Source: Sphaerotilus natans
GTDB lineage: Bacteria > Pseudomonadota > Gammaproteobacteria > Burkholderiales > Burkholderiaceae_C
NCBI RefSeq assembly: GCF_900156335.1
Contig: NZ_FTMZ01000002.1
Coordinates: forward strand, 282,293-346,292
Direction of reading: 5' to 3'
DNA length: 64,000 nt
Made by a program: the position numbers and the translations under genes. The notes below the pieces were generated by a model. It ran no database searches. It was not told the origin of the DNA and saw only the letters and a program-made list of their open reading frames with translations. Positions 17,603 through 28,619 of the stretch are shown in pieces. Every line of letters starts with the position of its first letter. Within the stretch, counting starts at the first letter, position 1.

Positions 17603-18685
17603 ATGCAGATCGTCATCGTCGATGACAACCGGGTCAACGTCGCGCTGCTGAAGGCGCTGGCACGCCAGCTCTCGGAGGTGCCCAGCGTCGACTTCACCGA
17701 CCCGGTGCCGGCGCTGCAGTGGTGCCTGACCCACGACTTCGACCTGCTGCTGCTCGACTACATGATGCCGGTGGTCGACGGCCTGTCCTTCATCGAGCAG
17801 CTGCGCCTGCATCCGGGCAAGGCCGACGTGCCGATCCTGATGATCACCGCCAGCCACGAGGCCCAGGTGCGCTACGACGCGCTGGCGCGTGGGGCCAGCG
17901 ACTTCCTCACCAAGCCGGTCGACCGGCCCGAGTTCCTGGCGCGTGCGAAGAACATGCTCGCGCTGCGTCGCAGTCAGAAGGCGCTGGCCGAGCGGGCCGC
18001 GACGCTGGCCGAGGAGGTCGAGCGCGCCACCCGGGTGATCGCCGAGCGCGAGTACGACACCATCCTGCGGCTGTCGCGCGCGGCCGAGTACCGCGACCCC
18101 GAGACCGGCCTGCATCTGGTGCGCATGGCGCTGTACTCGCGGCTGATCGGGCGTCAGCTCGGCCTGCCCGAAGCCATGCTCGACATGCTGCACCGCGCCG
18201 CGCCGATGCACGACATCGGCAAGGTAGGCACGCCCGATCACATCCTGCTGAAACCCGGCCGGCTCGACGACCGGGAGATGGTCATCATGCGCGAGCATGC
18301 CGCCATCGGCTACCAGATCCTGCGCGACAGCCCCTCGCCGCTGCTGCGCATGGCTGCGGTCATCGCGCACAGCCATCACGAGAAGTTCGACGGCAGCGGC
18401 TATCCGCAGGGGCTGCGCGGCGAGGCGATTCCGCTGGTCGGGCGCATCGTCGCGGTGGCCGATGTCTTCGATGCGCTGACCTCCAAGCGCCCCTACAAGA
18501 AGGCCTGGCCGCTCGAGCAGGCGCGCAGCTTCCTGGTGGACAACGCCGGCAGCCATTTCGACCCGGACTGCGTCGAGGCGCTGCTGTCGGCCTGGAGCGA
18601 AGTCATCGCGATCCATGATCATCATCAGGACAGCTTGCCCGAAGAGCCCGGCCAGGCGGCGACCCCGACGCGCACCGCGGCCTGA
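17603..18685 (+). CDS. Response regulator with HD-GYP phosphodiesterase domain (RpfG-like)
   Basis: This 360-residue cytoplasmic protein has an N-terminal receiver (acidic pair D7-D8, phospho-acceptor D52 in LLDYMMP, K104 in LTKP) and a C-terminal HD-GYP domain (HDIGK at 203-207, [13 protein letters not shown] at 256-268). Such proteins hydrolyse c-di-GMP when phosphorylated. A coiled-coil linker at about 125-150 joins the two. It has a strong Shine-Dalgarno sequence (GGAGGA) before ATG 17603. The next gene, starting four bases after the stop, encodes a histidine kinase that is its likely partner. The output is probably lower c-di-GMP and a switch between motility and polymer production, which is an inference. 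Confidence 0.92.
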   Translation: MQIVIVDDNRVNVALLKALARQLSEVPSVDFTDPVPALQWCLTHDFDLLLLDYMMPVVDGLSFIEQLRLHPGKADVPILMITASHEAQVRYDALARGASDFLTKPVDRPEFLARAKNMLALRRSQKALAERAATLAEEVERATRVIAEREYDTILRLSRAAEYRDPETGLHLVRMALYSRLIGRQLGLPEAMLDMLHRAAPMHDIGKVGTPDHILLKPGRLDDREMVIMREHAAIGYQILRDSPSPLLRMAAVIAHSHHEKFDGSGYPQGLRGEAIPLVGRIVAVADVFDALTSKRPYKKAWPLEQARSFLVDNAGSHFDPDCVEALLSAWSEVIAIHDHHQDSLPEEPGQAATPTRTAA

Positions 18686-18689
18686 AGCC

Positions 18690-20612
<1,923 letters not shown>

Positions 20613-20614
20613 GC

Positions 20615-21286
20615 TCAGAAGCTGTAGCCGATCGCCACCGAGAGCTGCGGAATCGCGCGGACCTTGCCGACGCCGTCGCGCAGCTCGGCCAGCTCCTTGT
20701 CGAGGTTGGCCTGGATGTCGGGCTCATTGGCCAGCGCACCGCGTACCGTCGCATTGACCTTGGCGCGGCCGACCAGCGCGCCGAGGTCGGCGCCGACGCG
20801 CCAGCCCGAGGCGCTCTGGTGGCCCCAGCCGATGCCCAGATAGGGCGTGACGCTCGGGAACTTGACCTCGACCTTCAGGCCGTCGGCGGCGGTGGTGGTG
20901 TAGGTGCGATCGCCGATGGTCAGCGAACCGCTGTCGCCGGAGGCATCCAGCGTGACCTTGTACTGGTTCGAGCTCAGGCCGCCGGTCAGCCGGAAGCCGC
21001 CCCCGAAGGGAAACCAGTCGCCCAGCACCGCCAGACGCTGCAGCTTGTAGCGGCCGTCGTAGCGAATGCCCTCCTCGGTGGTCGACTTCGAGCGGCTGCC
21101 CAGCGTCATGAAGTCGGCGCGCACGGTGAAGCGGCTGTCGATCGGATGGGCATAGCCCAGGCCGATGCCGGGCAGGCCGACATTGGCATAGACCTCGCCC
21201 GCACGGGCCTGGGGCAGCAGCCCTGCCGTGACCAGGGTCAGTGCGGCGGCCAGGGCCGGGGACAGGGAGAAACGGGATGCGCTCAT
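20615..21286 (-). CDS. Small outer membrane beta-barrel protein
   Basis: The product has 223 residues with a clear signal peptide (first 29 residues, cleavage after ARA). Beyond it, alternating strands with many Gly/Tyr pairs (VGLPGIGLGYAHP, PYLGIGWGHQ, LSVAIGYSF) and a C-terminal phenylalanine mark an eight-stranded-type outer membrane barrel. It somewhat resembles OmpW/OmpA-like small porins but no specific family motif was recognised. A Shine-Dalgarno AGGAG precedes the ATG. It converges with the histidine kinase gene, whose stop lies two bases away. The function is unknown. Confidence 0.75.
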   Translation of the reverse strand: MSASRFSLSPALAAALTLVTAGLLPQARAGEVYANVGLPGIGLGYAHPIDSRFTVRADFMTLGSRSKSTTEEGIRYDGRYKLQRLAVLGDWFPFGGGFRLTGGLSSNQYKVTLDASGDSGSLTIGDRTYTTTAADGLKVEVKFPSVTPYLGIGWGHQSASGWRVGADLGALVGRAKVNATVRGALANEPDIQANLDKELAELRDGVGKVRAIPQLSVAIGYSF

Positions 21287-21405
21287 GGCGGACTCCTGGG
21301 GTCATCACTCGGACCGGCCCGATGCCGATCCGCTTGAACACAGCCTAGGCGCACGCGCGCGCGCCAGCATCGTCCGCATGGCCGATACCGTGACCGAATG
21401 AGGCA

Positions 21406-22359
21406 TCAGCGCATCATTGCTGCGTCATTCGCGGCATAGACGAGCACCTTCAGCGCGCGCTCCGGATCGACATCGGCGAAGACCGGCGGATTATCCAGGC
21501 GCCGCACGAAGGTCAGCTCGGGCGCGTGCTCGCGCATCGCGTCGTGCAGGAAGGCGCTGCCCAGCTCGGGCGCGTTCAGGCACAGCAGCACCTGGCCGCC
21601 AGGCATCAGCAGATCGGGCAGGCGGCGCAGCAGCCGCGCGTAGTCCTTGGTGGCGACGAAGCTGCCCTTCTGGTAGCTGGGCGGATCGACCACGATCAGG
21701 TCGTAGGGCCCGCCGCGGCCGATCTTGCCCCAGGTGGTGAAGAGGTCATGCGGCAGGAAGGTCGCCCCGGATTCGAGCGAGTTGAGCCGGTGGTTCTGCT
21801 GGCCGATCGAGATCGCGCCGCGGCTCATGTCGAGGTTGACCACCCGGCCCGCGCCGCCCGCCAGCGCCGCCACCGAGAAGGCGCAGGTGTAGGCAAAGAG
21901 ATTGAGCACCTTCAGGCCGGGCTGCCGGCGCGCCTGCTCGCGCACCCAGCGCCGGCCCTCGGCCATGTCCAGGAACAGGCCGTGGTTCTGACCGCGCAGC
22001 ACATGGACGAGGAACTTCAGGCCGTCTTCCTCGACGACATGCGGCTCGGGTACCGCGCCGGCCATCAGGCGCGTCTCGCTGCGGCCCTCGTGGCGGCGCT
22101 GGAAGACCCAGTTCAGCGGCTCGCCCGGCGCGAGCTCGGCCCAGCGCGCGGCCAGCGCCGCGCCGATCGCGGTCAGCTCGGCCTCGTCCTCGGCCGGGTC
22201 GGCGGCGGGCGCCCGGAAGCAGGTCAGCACCCAGACCGGCGGCCAGGCGTCCAGCGTCCAGGGCTCGCAGCCGGGGTGCAGGCCGCCACGGCCGTGGAAT
22301 ATCCGCACCGCGTTCCGCGGGCGCGGCATCGTGGCAATCGCATCAAGCAGAGCCTTCAC
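21406..22359 (-). CDS. SAM-dependent methyltransferase (RlmI-related, short form)
   Basis: The product has 317 residues. The N-terminal segment includes HGRGGLHPGCE and is followed by a beta domain, then a class I Rossmann methyltransferase: VLNLFAYTCAFSVAALAGGAGRVVNLDMS (SAM binding), HDLF and the catalytic DPPSYQKG motif. It resembles the methyltransferase half of RlmI-type 23S rRNA cytosine C5 enzymes, but it lacks the PUA domain. The start is GTG at 22359 with an AGGAGG four bases upstream. It is a separate gene from the full-length rlmI at 34909-36090, so the two may modify different targets. The substrate is unproven. Confidence 0.78.
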   Translation of the reverse strand: MKALLDAIATMPRPRNAVRIFHGRGGLHPGCEPWTLDAWPPVWVLTCFRAPAADPAEDEAELTAIGAALAARWAELAPGEPLNWVFQRRHEGRSETRLMAGAVPEPHVVEEDGLKFLVHVLRGQNHGLFLDMAEGRRWVREQARRQPGLKVLNLFAYTCAFSVAALAGGAGRVVNLDMSRGAISIGQQNHRLNSLESGATFLPHDLFTTWGKIGRGGPYDLIVVDPPSYQKGSFVATKDYARLLRRLPDLLMPGGQVLLCLNAPELGSAFLHDAMREHAPELTFVRRLDNPPVFADVDPERALKVLVYAANDAAMMR

Positions 22360-22586
22360 GGCGCCTCCTCGTCCTGAAGGATCGCGGCCGCCATGGCGCC
22401 AATCCCGGTGTCCTCGTGAGCTGACGCGGCGCCAGGAACGGCCGCCAGGTCAGGCGCTCCGGGGAGGCCATCAGGACCTCGACCGGGCCGGCAATCTACC
22501 ACCCGGTCGACACGCAAGACCACTGCGGCCGTTCTAGGTGTTGTTCCGGGTGCGACGCTGCACTCGATTTGCCAATAATCCACCAA

Positions 22587-22600
22587 CTAACGCGCGTTAG
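22587..22600. promoter_or_regulatory. LacI-type operator of the alpha-galactoside operon
   Basis: A perfect 14-bp palindrome, CTAACGCGCGTTAG, lies 28 bases before the start of the first permease gene. A central CG within a symmetric site is typical of LacI/GalR family operators. A LacI-family gene closes the operon, so autoregulation by that repressor is likely. No convincing -35/-10 pair was assigned. Confidence 0.7.
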
Positions 22601-22628
22601 ATGATTCGTGCAACAGCATCTCCCACCC

Positions 22629-23543
22629 ATGACCGCACCGTCCACCACTGCCATGCCCGGCGCCCTGTCGCCCCAGCGCCGCGCTGAGACGCTCGCTGCG
22701 TGGGCGCTGCTGGCGCCGGCGCTGATCGGCTTTGCGCTGTTCCATGCCTGGCCGCTGCTGCGCGCCATCCAGATCAGCCTGACCGACTGGAACCTGCTGC
22801 GCGAGCCCCAATTCATAGGGCTGGACAACTACGTTCGCCTGTTCGAGGACGACAAGTTCTGGAACGGCATGAAGCTCTCCGGCCTCTACGTGCTGCTGAA
22901 CATCCCGCTGCAGACAGCGCTGGGTCTGTTCCTGGCCGTGGCGATGCACCGGCTGACCCGAGCGCTGACGGTGCGCGCGCTGGTGCTGCTGCCCTACCTG
23001 CTGTCCAACGTGCTGGTGGCGCTGATCTGGCTGTGGATGCTGGACCCGATGCTGGGCCTGGTGAACCACCTGATCAGCGCGGCAGGCCTAGAGCGCCAGC
23101 CCTTCTTCGGCGGCGCCGACAGCGCGCTGCTGACGGTGGCGGCGGTCAACATCTGGCGCCACATGGGCCTGGTGGCCATGCTGTTCCTGGCCGGACTGCA
23201 GAGCATCCCGGCCAGCCTGTACGAGGCCGCGGCGCTCGAGGGCGCCAGCGAGTGGCAGATGTTCCGCCACATCACGCTGCCGCTGCTGCGCCCGGTGATG
23301 GTCTTCGTGCTGGTCACCAGCGTGACCGGCTCCTTCCAGATCTACGACACGATCGCCGTGACCACCAATGGCGGACCGCTGGACTCGACCCGCGTCGTCG
23401 TGCACTACATCGTGCAGAACGCCTTCTCGTTCTACCGCATGGGCTACGCGTCGGCGATGGCCATGGTGCTGTGCGCGGTGATGGGGATCTACACGCTGGC
23501 GCAGATGCGCCTGATGCGCGCGGCCGAAAGCGATCTGGCCTGA
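22629..23543 (+). CDS. Sugar ABC transporter permease (MalF/MsmF type)
   Basis: This 304-residue inner membrane protein has six predicted helices. The ABC permease loop (EAA region) reads LYEAAALEGASEWQMFRHITLPLLRP, with the conserved G and the following hydrophobic helix. The start at ATG 22629 (MTAPSTT) is preferred over the upstream GTG because it lies just after the operator. It forms the first gene of the alpha-galactoside operon with the second permease 19 bases downstream. It is expected to form a channel heterodimer with that protein and to be driven by an ATPase encoded elsewhere. Substrates are probably melibiose, raffinose or galactinol-type sugars, inferred from melA. Confidence 0.88.
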   Translation: MTAPSTTAMPGALSPQRRAETLAAWALLAPALIGFALFHAWPLLRAIQISLTDWNLLREPQFIGLDNYVRLFEDDKFWNGMKLSGLYVLLNIPLQTALGLFLAVAMHRLTRALTVRALVLLPYLLSNVLVALIWLWMLDPMLGLVNHLISAAGLERQPFFGGADSALLTVAAVNIWRHMGLVAMLFLAGLQSIPASLYEAAALEGASEWQMFRHITLPLLRPVMVFVLVTSVTGSFQIYDTIAVTTNGGPLDSTRVVVHYIVQNAFSFYRMGYASAMAMVLCAVMGIYTLAQMRLMRAAESDLA

Positions 23544-23562
23544 AGCGCACGAAAGCCTTGCC

Positions 23563-24522
23563 ATGAACGACACCCCCACCCTGTTGGCCGAGCACACGGC
23601 AGCCCCGGACCGCCCTGCAGACGCCCGACCCGCCGCCGCGCGCCGCCGTGCGCTGCCTTGGGGCGGGATGGCAGCCTGGCTGGTGCTGGCCGCGCTGCTG
23701 GCACTGACGCTGGCCCCGTTCTGGATGATGCTGAAGACAGCGCTGACGCCGGCGGCCGAGCTGTTCAGTCAGAGCACTCGGCTGTGGCCCGAAGCGCCGA
23801 CGCTGGACAACCTGCGCCGCGTGCTCGGCGGCATGGACGCTGCGCAGGCCATCGCGGCTGGAGGCTCGGGCGCACGCATCGACGTCAGCCGCGCGGTGCT
23901 CAACTCCCTGGTGTTCACCGCCGTGGTGGTGGTGCTGCAGACGGCCTGCGCCGCCATGGCCGCCTATGCCTTCGCGCGGCTGCGCTTCCCTGGCCGGCAG
24001 GTGCTGTTCGGCATGTTCATCGCGTCGATGATGGTGCCCGGAGTCGTCACCTTCATCCCCAATTTCATCCTGATCAAGGACCTGGGCTGGCTGAACACGC
24101 TGCCCGGACTGGTGGCGCCCTTCGCGCTGATGCAGGGCTTCTCGGTGTTCTTTCTGCGCCAGTTCTTCCTGTCGATCCCGCGCGATCTTGAGGAGGCCGC
24201 CCGGCTGGAGGGCGCCGGCTTCGGGTGCATCTTCCTGCGCATCGTGCTGCCGCTGTCGACCACGCCGCTGGCCACCATCGCGGTACTGACTGGCATCGGG
24301 ATGTGGAACGAGTTCTTCTGGCCCTCGCTGGTGGCGCGTGACGAGACCTGGCAGGTGCTGCCCGTCGCGCTGCAGGCCTTCAAGTCGCAGACACCCCAGG
24401 GCCAGCCCGACTGGTCCGGCCTGATGGCCGCGGCCAGCCTGGCCGTGCTGCCCACCCTCGTGCTGCTGCTGGTGCTGGGTCGGCGGGTGGTCGAGTCGGT
24501 TCAGTTCAGTGGCGGCAAGTGA
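23563..24522 (+). CDS. Sugar ABC transporter permease (MalG/MsmG type)
   Basis: This 319-residue membrane protein begins with a hydrophilic Ala/Pro-rich stretch of about 30 residues and then has six helices. The EAA loop reads LEEAARLEGAGFGCIFLRIVLPLSTTPL. It pairs with the preceding permease. An unusual internal segment, IAAGGSGARIDVSRAV, lies in the first large periplasmic loop. It is followed by a 109-bp gap with a palindrome before the binding-protein gene. The function is import of alpha-galactosides, inferred from the operon content. Confidence 0.88.
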   Translation: MNDTPTLLAEHTAAPDRPADARPAAARRRALPWGGMAAWLVLAALLALTLAPFWMMLKTALTPAAELFSQSTRLWPEAPTLDNLRRVLGGMDAAQAIAAGGSGARIDVSRAVLNSLVFTAVVVVLQTACAAMAAYAFARLRFPGRQVLFGMFIASMMVPGVVTFIPNFILIKDLGWLNTLPGLVAPFALMQGFSVFFLRQFFLSIPRDLEEAARLEGAGFGCIFLRIVLPLSTTPLATIAVLTGIGMWNEFFWPSLVARDETWQVLPVALQAFKSQTPQGQPDWSGLMAAASLAVLPTLVLLLVLGRRVVESVQFSGGK

Positions 24523-24546
24523 TGGCCGCCCCCCGCCCGAATTTTC

Positions 24547-24560
24547 CAGTGGCGCCACTG
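24547..24560. repeat. 14-bp perfect palindrome upstream of the binding-protein gene
   Basis: CAGTGGCGCCACTG lies in the 109-bp gap between the second permease and the binding protein, about 70 bases before the binding-protein ATG. As RNA it can form a 7-bp hairpin without a loop; as DNA it could be a regulator site. It differs from the operator before the operon. It may help raise expression of the binding protein relative to the permeases. Confidence 0.45.
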
Positions 24561-24631
24561 CAATGCCACCAACCGCCCGACGGCCACGCCGTGGCCGCAT
24601 CGATCCCGACCGACACGCTGAGGAGACATCC

Positions 24632-25987
24632 ATGACAACCCACCTGACGCCCTTCCTGCCGCCTGCCACCTCGCGCCGCCGTGCCGTCGTGCATGCCGGC
24701 TCGGCCCTCGCCCTGCTGGCCGGCGCGCTGGCTCCGGCCGCCCAGGCCGCCGAGGTCAAGTACATGCTGTGGGACAGCAACCAGCTGCCCGCCTACCAGC
24801 AGTGCGCCGCCGATTTCGCGAAGAAGAACCCCGGCACCACCATCAAGATCACCCAGGCCGGCTGGAACGACTACTGGACGGCGATCTCCACCGGCTTCGT
24901 CTCGGGCACCGCGCCCGACGTCTTCACCAACCACCTGGCCAAGTACCCCGAGTTCGCCAAGAACCAGCAGTTGGTCGACCTCACGCCCTACATCCAGAAG
25001 GACAAGGTCGACACCCAGGCCTACGCCGCCGGCCTGGTCGACGTCTGGGGACGTGACGGCAAGCAGTACGGCCTGCCCAAGGACTGGGACACCATCGGCT
25101 TCATCGTCAACCTGGCGCACGCCAAGAAGCAGGGCGTGACGCTGGCCGATCTGCAGGCCATGACCTGGAACCCGAAGGACGGCGGCAGCTTCGAGCAGCT
25201 GGTGCGCAAGCTGACCGTCGATGCCAAGGGCCGCAACGCCGCCGATCCGGCCTTCGACCGCAAGTCGGTGGCCGTCTACGGCTACCAGAACCCCGGGCAC
25301 GGCGGCATGATGGGCCAGACCGAGTGGAGCCACTTCGCCGTCACCAACGGCTTCAGGTTCCAGGACAAGCCCTGGGCCGGCAGGTTCTTCTACGACGACC
25401 CGAAGCTGGCCGAGACGCTGGACTGGCTGGCCGGACTGCCAGCCAAGGGCCTGTCGGCCGGCTACGAGAGCACGCGCAGCCTGGGCTCGGACGCGATGTT
25501 CGTCGGCGGCAAGGCGGCGATGGTGCCACAGGGCTCCTGGATGATCACCTACTTCGCCGGCAACGCGAAGTTCGAGCATGCCTGGGTGCCGCTGCCCAAG
25601 GGGCCGAACGGCCGCCGCGCCACCATGTTCAACGGCCTGGCCGATTCGATCTGGGCTGGCTCCAAAGTCAAGGACGAGGCCTGGAAGTGGGTCAAGTACC
25701 TGGCCTCGGCCGATTGCCAGCAGGTGGTCGCCGGCCATGGCGTCGTCTTCCCCGCCATCCGAGGCATGGCCGAGAAGGCGGTCGAGGCGCAGAAGAAGAA
25801 GGGCGTCGACGCGTCCGCCTTCCTGGCCATGTCCAGGGAGCAGACCTTCCTGGCGCCGATCGCCGACAACGGCTCGCAGGTCGACGAGCTGGTCAAGGGC
25901 GCGATCGAGTCGGTGCTGCTGGGCCGGCAACCCGCCAGCGTCGCCCTCAAGGACGCCAACGCCAAGGTCAACGCACTGTTCCGCTGA
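24632..25987 (+). CDS. Alpha-galactoside ABC transporter periplasmic binding protein
   Basis: This 451-residue lipid-free binding protein (SBP family 1) delivers sugar to the two permeases. The signal peptide (about 1-40) contains SRRRAVVHAGSALALLAGALAPAAQAA. The mature part has the family features: KYMLWDSNQLPAYQQCAADF, FVSGTAPDVFTNHLAKY, a hinge near YGLPKDWDT and the FVGGKAAMVPQGSWM region near 300. The start at MTTHLTP has a strong GAGGAGA Shine-Dalgarno sequence. melA starts 31 bases after the stop. Confidence 0.9.
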   Translation: MTTHLTPFLPPATSRRRAVVHAGSALALLAGALAPAAQAAEVKYMLWDSNQLPAYQQCAADFAKKNPGTTIKITQAGWNDYWTAISTGFVSGTAPDVFTNHLAKYPEFAKNQQLVDLTPYIQKDKVDTQAYAAGLVDVWGRDGKQYGLPKDWDTIGFIVNLAHAKKQGVTLADLQAMTWNPKDGGSFEQLVRKLTVDAKGRNAADPAFDRKSVAVYGYQNPGHGGMMGQTEWSHFAVTNGFRFQDKPWAGRFFYDDPKLAETLDWLAGLPAKGLSAGYESTRSLGSDAMFVGGKAAMVPQGSWMITYFAGNAKFEHAWVPLPKGPNGRRATMFNGLADSIWAGSKVKDEAWKWVKYLASADCQQVVAGHGVVFPAIRGMAEKAVEAQKKKGVDASAFLAMSREQTFLAPIADNGSQVDELVKGAIESVLLGRQPASVALKDANAKVNALFR

Positions 25988-26018
25988 CACCCGCCCCTCC
26001 ACCGAAAGTTCCCGCCGC

Positions 26019-27434
26019 ATGAGCCACCGCCGCCCCAAGATCACCCTCATCGGTGCCGGCAGCACCGTCTTCACCCGCAACCTGCTGGGCGACATCCTGG
26101 CCTGGCCCGAGCTGGCCGAGGCCGAGATCGCGCTGCACGACATCGACGTCCACCGGCTGGACCTGTCGCGCCAAGTGGCCGAACGCCTGGCCGGCCTGCT
26201 GGGCGCCCGGCCGCTGATCACCGCCACCACCGACCGCCGCCGCGCGCTGGACGGCGCGCGCTTCGTCATCAACACCATCCAGGTCGGCGGTTATCGCCCG
26301 TCGACGGTGATCGACTTCGAGATCCCGAAGAAGTACGGCCTGCGCCAGACCATCGGCGACACCCTCGGCATCGGCGGCATCATGCGTGCGCTGCGCACCA
26401 TCCCCGTGCAGCTGGCCATGCAGCGCGACATGGACGCGCTGTGTGCCCCCGGCGCGCTGCACCTGAACTACGTCAACCCGATGGCCATGCTGACCTGGGC
26501 GCTGAACCGGGCCAGCACCCGCGTGCCCACGGTGGGCCTGTGCCACAGCGTGCAGGGCACCGCCCACGAGCTGGCGCGTGATCTGGACCTGCCGGCCGAC
26601 GAGATCGACTACCTGTGCGCCGGCATCAACCACATGGCCTTCTACCTGCGGTTCGAGCACCGCGGCCAGGACCTCTACCCGCGCCTGCGCCAGATCCATG
26701 CCGAGGGCCGCGCCCCGGACTGGAACCGCGTGCGCTACGAGATGCTGGCCCAGCTCGGCCACTTCGCCACCGAGAGCAGCGAGCACTTCGCCGAGTACAC
26801 GCCCTGGTTCATCAAGAAGGACCGGCCCGAGCTGCTGGAGCGCTTCAACGTGCCGCTGGACGAGTACCCCGGCCGCTGCCAGGTCTACGAGCGGGCCTGG
26901 CCGCACATCGAGCGCGAGCTGCAGCAGCCCGGCGCGGCCGATCCGGCTGCCCTGCGCGCCGAGCTGGAGGCGGCAAAGATCCATGTCATGCCGCGCGAGG
27001 TGAGGGGCGCGGCCGGCCTGATCGAGGGCCTGCGCACGGTGAACCGCTCGATGGAGTACGGCGGCACCATCATCCACAGCATGGTCAGCGGCCAGCCCAG
27101 CGTCATCTACGGCAACGTGCCCAACCGCCAGCTGATCGACAACCTGCCGCAGGGCTGCTGCGTCGAGGTGCCCTGCCTGGTCGATGCCAACGGCGTGCAG
27201 CCGACCCGCGTCGGCGCGCTGCCGGTGCAACTGGCCGCGCTGATGCGCACCAACGTCAACGTCCAGGAGCTGGTGGTCGAGTCGGTGTTCAGCCAGCGAC
27301 GCGACCATGTGTACCATGCGGCGATGCTGGATCCGCACACCGCGGCCGAGCTCGATCTGTCGCAGATCCGCGCGATGGTCGACGAGCTGCTGGCCGCCCA
27401 CGGCGACATCCTGCCCGAGTACCTGCGGAACTGA
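26019..27434 (+). CDS. melA: GH4 alpha-galactosidase (MelA type)
   Basis: This 471-residue enzyme hydrolyses alpha-galactosides such as melibiose by the GH4 mechanism, which needs NAD+ and Mn2+. It matches MelA along its whole length: the Rossmann start ITLIGAGST, GGYRPSTV, the metal ligands Cys175 in GLCHSVQGT and His205 in INHMAFYL, ESSEHFAEYTPWFIK, and the C-terminal SVIYGNVPN and GCCVEVPCLVDANG segments. There is no signal peptide, so it acts in the cytoplasm on imported sugar. The start at MSHRRPK is followed directly by the Rossmann strand. The gene follows the binding protein by 31 bases in the operon and is followed by the LacI regulator. Confidence 0.93.
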   Translation: MSHRRPKITLIGAGSTVFTRNLLGDILAWPELAEAEIALHDIDVHRLDLSRQVAERLAGLLGARPLITATTDRRRALDGARFVINTIQVGGYRPSTVIDFEIPKKYGLRQTIGDTLGIGGIMRALRTIPVQLAMQRDMDALCAPGALHLNYVNPMAMLTWALNRASTRVPTVGLCHSVQGTAHELARDLDLPADEIDYLCAGINHMAFYLRFEHRGQDLYPRLRQIHAEGRAPDWNRVRYEMLAQLGHFATESSEHFAEYTPWFIKKDRPELLERFNVPLDEYPGRCQVYERAWPHIERELQQPGAADPAALRAELEAAKIHVMPREVRGAAGLIEGLRTVNRSMEYGGTIIHSMVSGQPSVIYGNVPNRQLIDNLPQGCCVEVPCLVDANGVQPTRVGALPVQLAALMRTNVNVQELVVESVFSQRRDHVYHAAMLDPHTAAELDLSQIRAMVDELLAAHGDILPEYLRN

Positions 27435-27491
27435 CGCGCCGGGCGCACCGTGCGGCCGGCGGGCCCGCACGATCCACCCTGCCTGCTGCCG

Positions 27492-28619
27492 ATGTCCTCG
27501 CCCGCCTCCCCGCCGCCGCGCAAGCCCCCCACCAGCACCGAGGTCGCCCGCGCGGCCGGCGTCTCGCGCACCACCGTGTCCTTCGTGCTCAACGGGGTCG
27601 ATCACCAGGGCATCAGCGAGGCCACGCGCGAGCGCGTTCTGGCTGCCGCGCGCGATCTTGGCTACACGCCCCATGCCGGCGCCCGACGCCTGGCCGGCGG
27701 GCGCAGCCACACGGTGGGCGTGCTGATCCCGCGGCTCAAGCACCTGTACGTGGACGTCTTCCTGGCACAGCTGGTGGCTGCCGTGAACGACCGCTGCCGC
27801 GCCCAGGGCCTGCGGCTGCTGGTCGAGGCCTGCGGTGACGAGGCCGAGGCCAGCGCTCCGAGCAGCGCCGACCGCGTGCGAGCGCTGGTGCGCGGCGGCA
27901 CGGTCGATGGCCTGATCGCCTTCGGAGGGGATACTGCACTGAACCAGGCCCTGCTGGAAGGGCCAGAGCATGGCGTGCCGGTGGTGATGATCGGGCTGGA
28001 TCTGCCCGGGCTAGGCAGCCTGCCCTGCGTCGGCAGCTGCGGCATGGCGGCCGCACAGGCGCTGGTGGAGCACCTGCTGGCCTGCGGTCACCGCCGGATC
28101 GGATTCATCGACTACGAGTCTCATGCAGAGGCACCTCCTGGCGTGGTGGGAGAGCGCGAGCAGGGCTGGCGCGCCGCGCTGCAGACGGCCGGCCTGCCTG
28201 TGCCACCCGCCTGGTGCACGCGGGCCGACATCACCGCCGAGAGCGGCCACCGCGCCATGCAGGCCTTGCTGGCATCGGCAGGGGGAGTGGCAGCAGGTGG
28301 CCCGCCGCTGGACGCCGTCTTCGCCGGCAACGACACCATCGCCTTCGGCGCCTTGCGGGCGCTGCGCGAGGCAGGCTGGCGTGTGCCGCAGGACATCGCG
28401 CTGGTCGGCTTCGACGACATTCCGCTGGCGCCTTATGCCGAGCCGCCGCTGACTACCGTCCACACCGACGCCGTGGCTCACGGTCATGCCGCGATGGACC
28501 TGCTGGCCATGCTGATGGGCGGCAGGCAACCCGAGTCCACGCGGGTCGAGCTGTCGACGCGGCTGGTGGTGAGACAGTCCTGCGGCGGACAGCGCCTGCT
28601 GCAGCCCCTCACAGGCTGA
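27492..28619 (+). CDS. LacI-family transcriptional regulator of the alpha-galactoside operon
   Basis: The product has 375 residues. The N-terminal HTH is TSTEVARAAGVSRTTVSFVLNG, with the usual hinge and then a periplasmic-binding-protein-like effector domain (GGDTALNQ, VFAGNDTIAFGALRALREAGW, FDDIPLAPYAEPPLTT). The start at MSSPASPP is chosen because it gives a normal distance to the HTH. It is the last gene of the operon and probably represses it via the palindrome at 22587-22600, with an alpha-galactoside as inducer. Its stop overlaps the convergent exoA stop region by 11 bases. Confidence 0.9.
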   Translation: MSSPASPPPRKPPTSTEVARAAGVSRTTVSFVLNGVDHQGISEATRERVLAAARDLGYTPHAGARRLAGGRSHTVGVLIPRLKHLYVDVFLAQLVAAVNDRCRAQGLRLLVEACGDEAEASAPSSADRVRALVRGGTVDGLIAFGGDTALNQALLEGPEHGVPVVMIGLDLPGLGSLPCVGSCGMAAAQALVEHLLACGHRRIGFIDYESHAEAPPGVVGEREQGWRAALQTAGLPVPPAWCTRADITAESGHRAMQALLASAGGVAAGGPPLDAVFAGNDTIAFGALRALREAGWRVPQDIALVGFDDIPLAPYAEPPLTTVHTDAVAHGHAAMDLLAMLMGGRQPESTRVELSTRLVVRQSCGGQRLLQPLTG

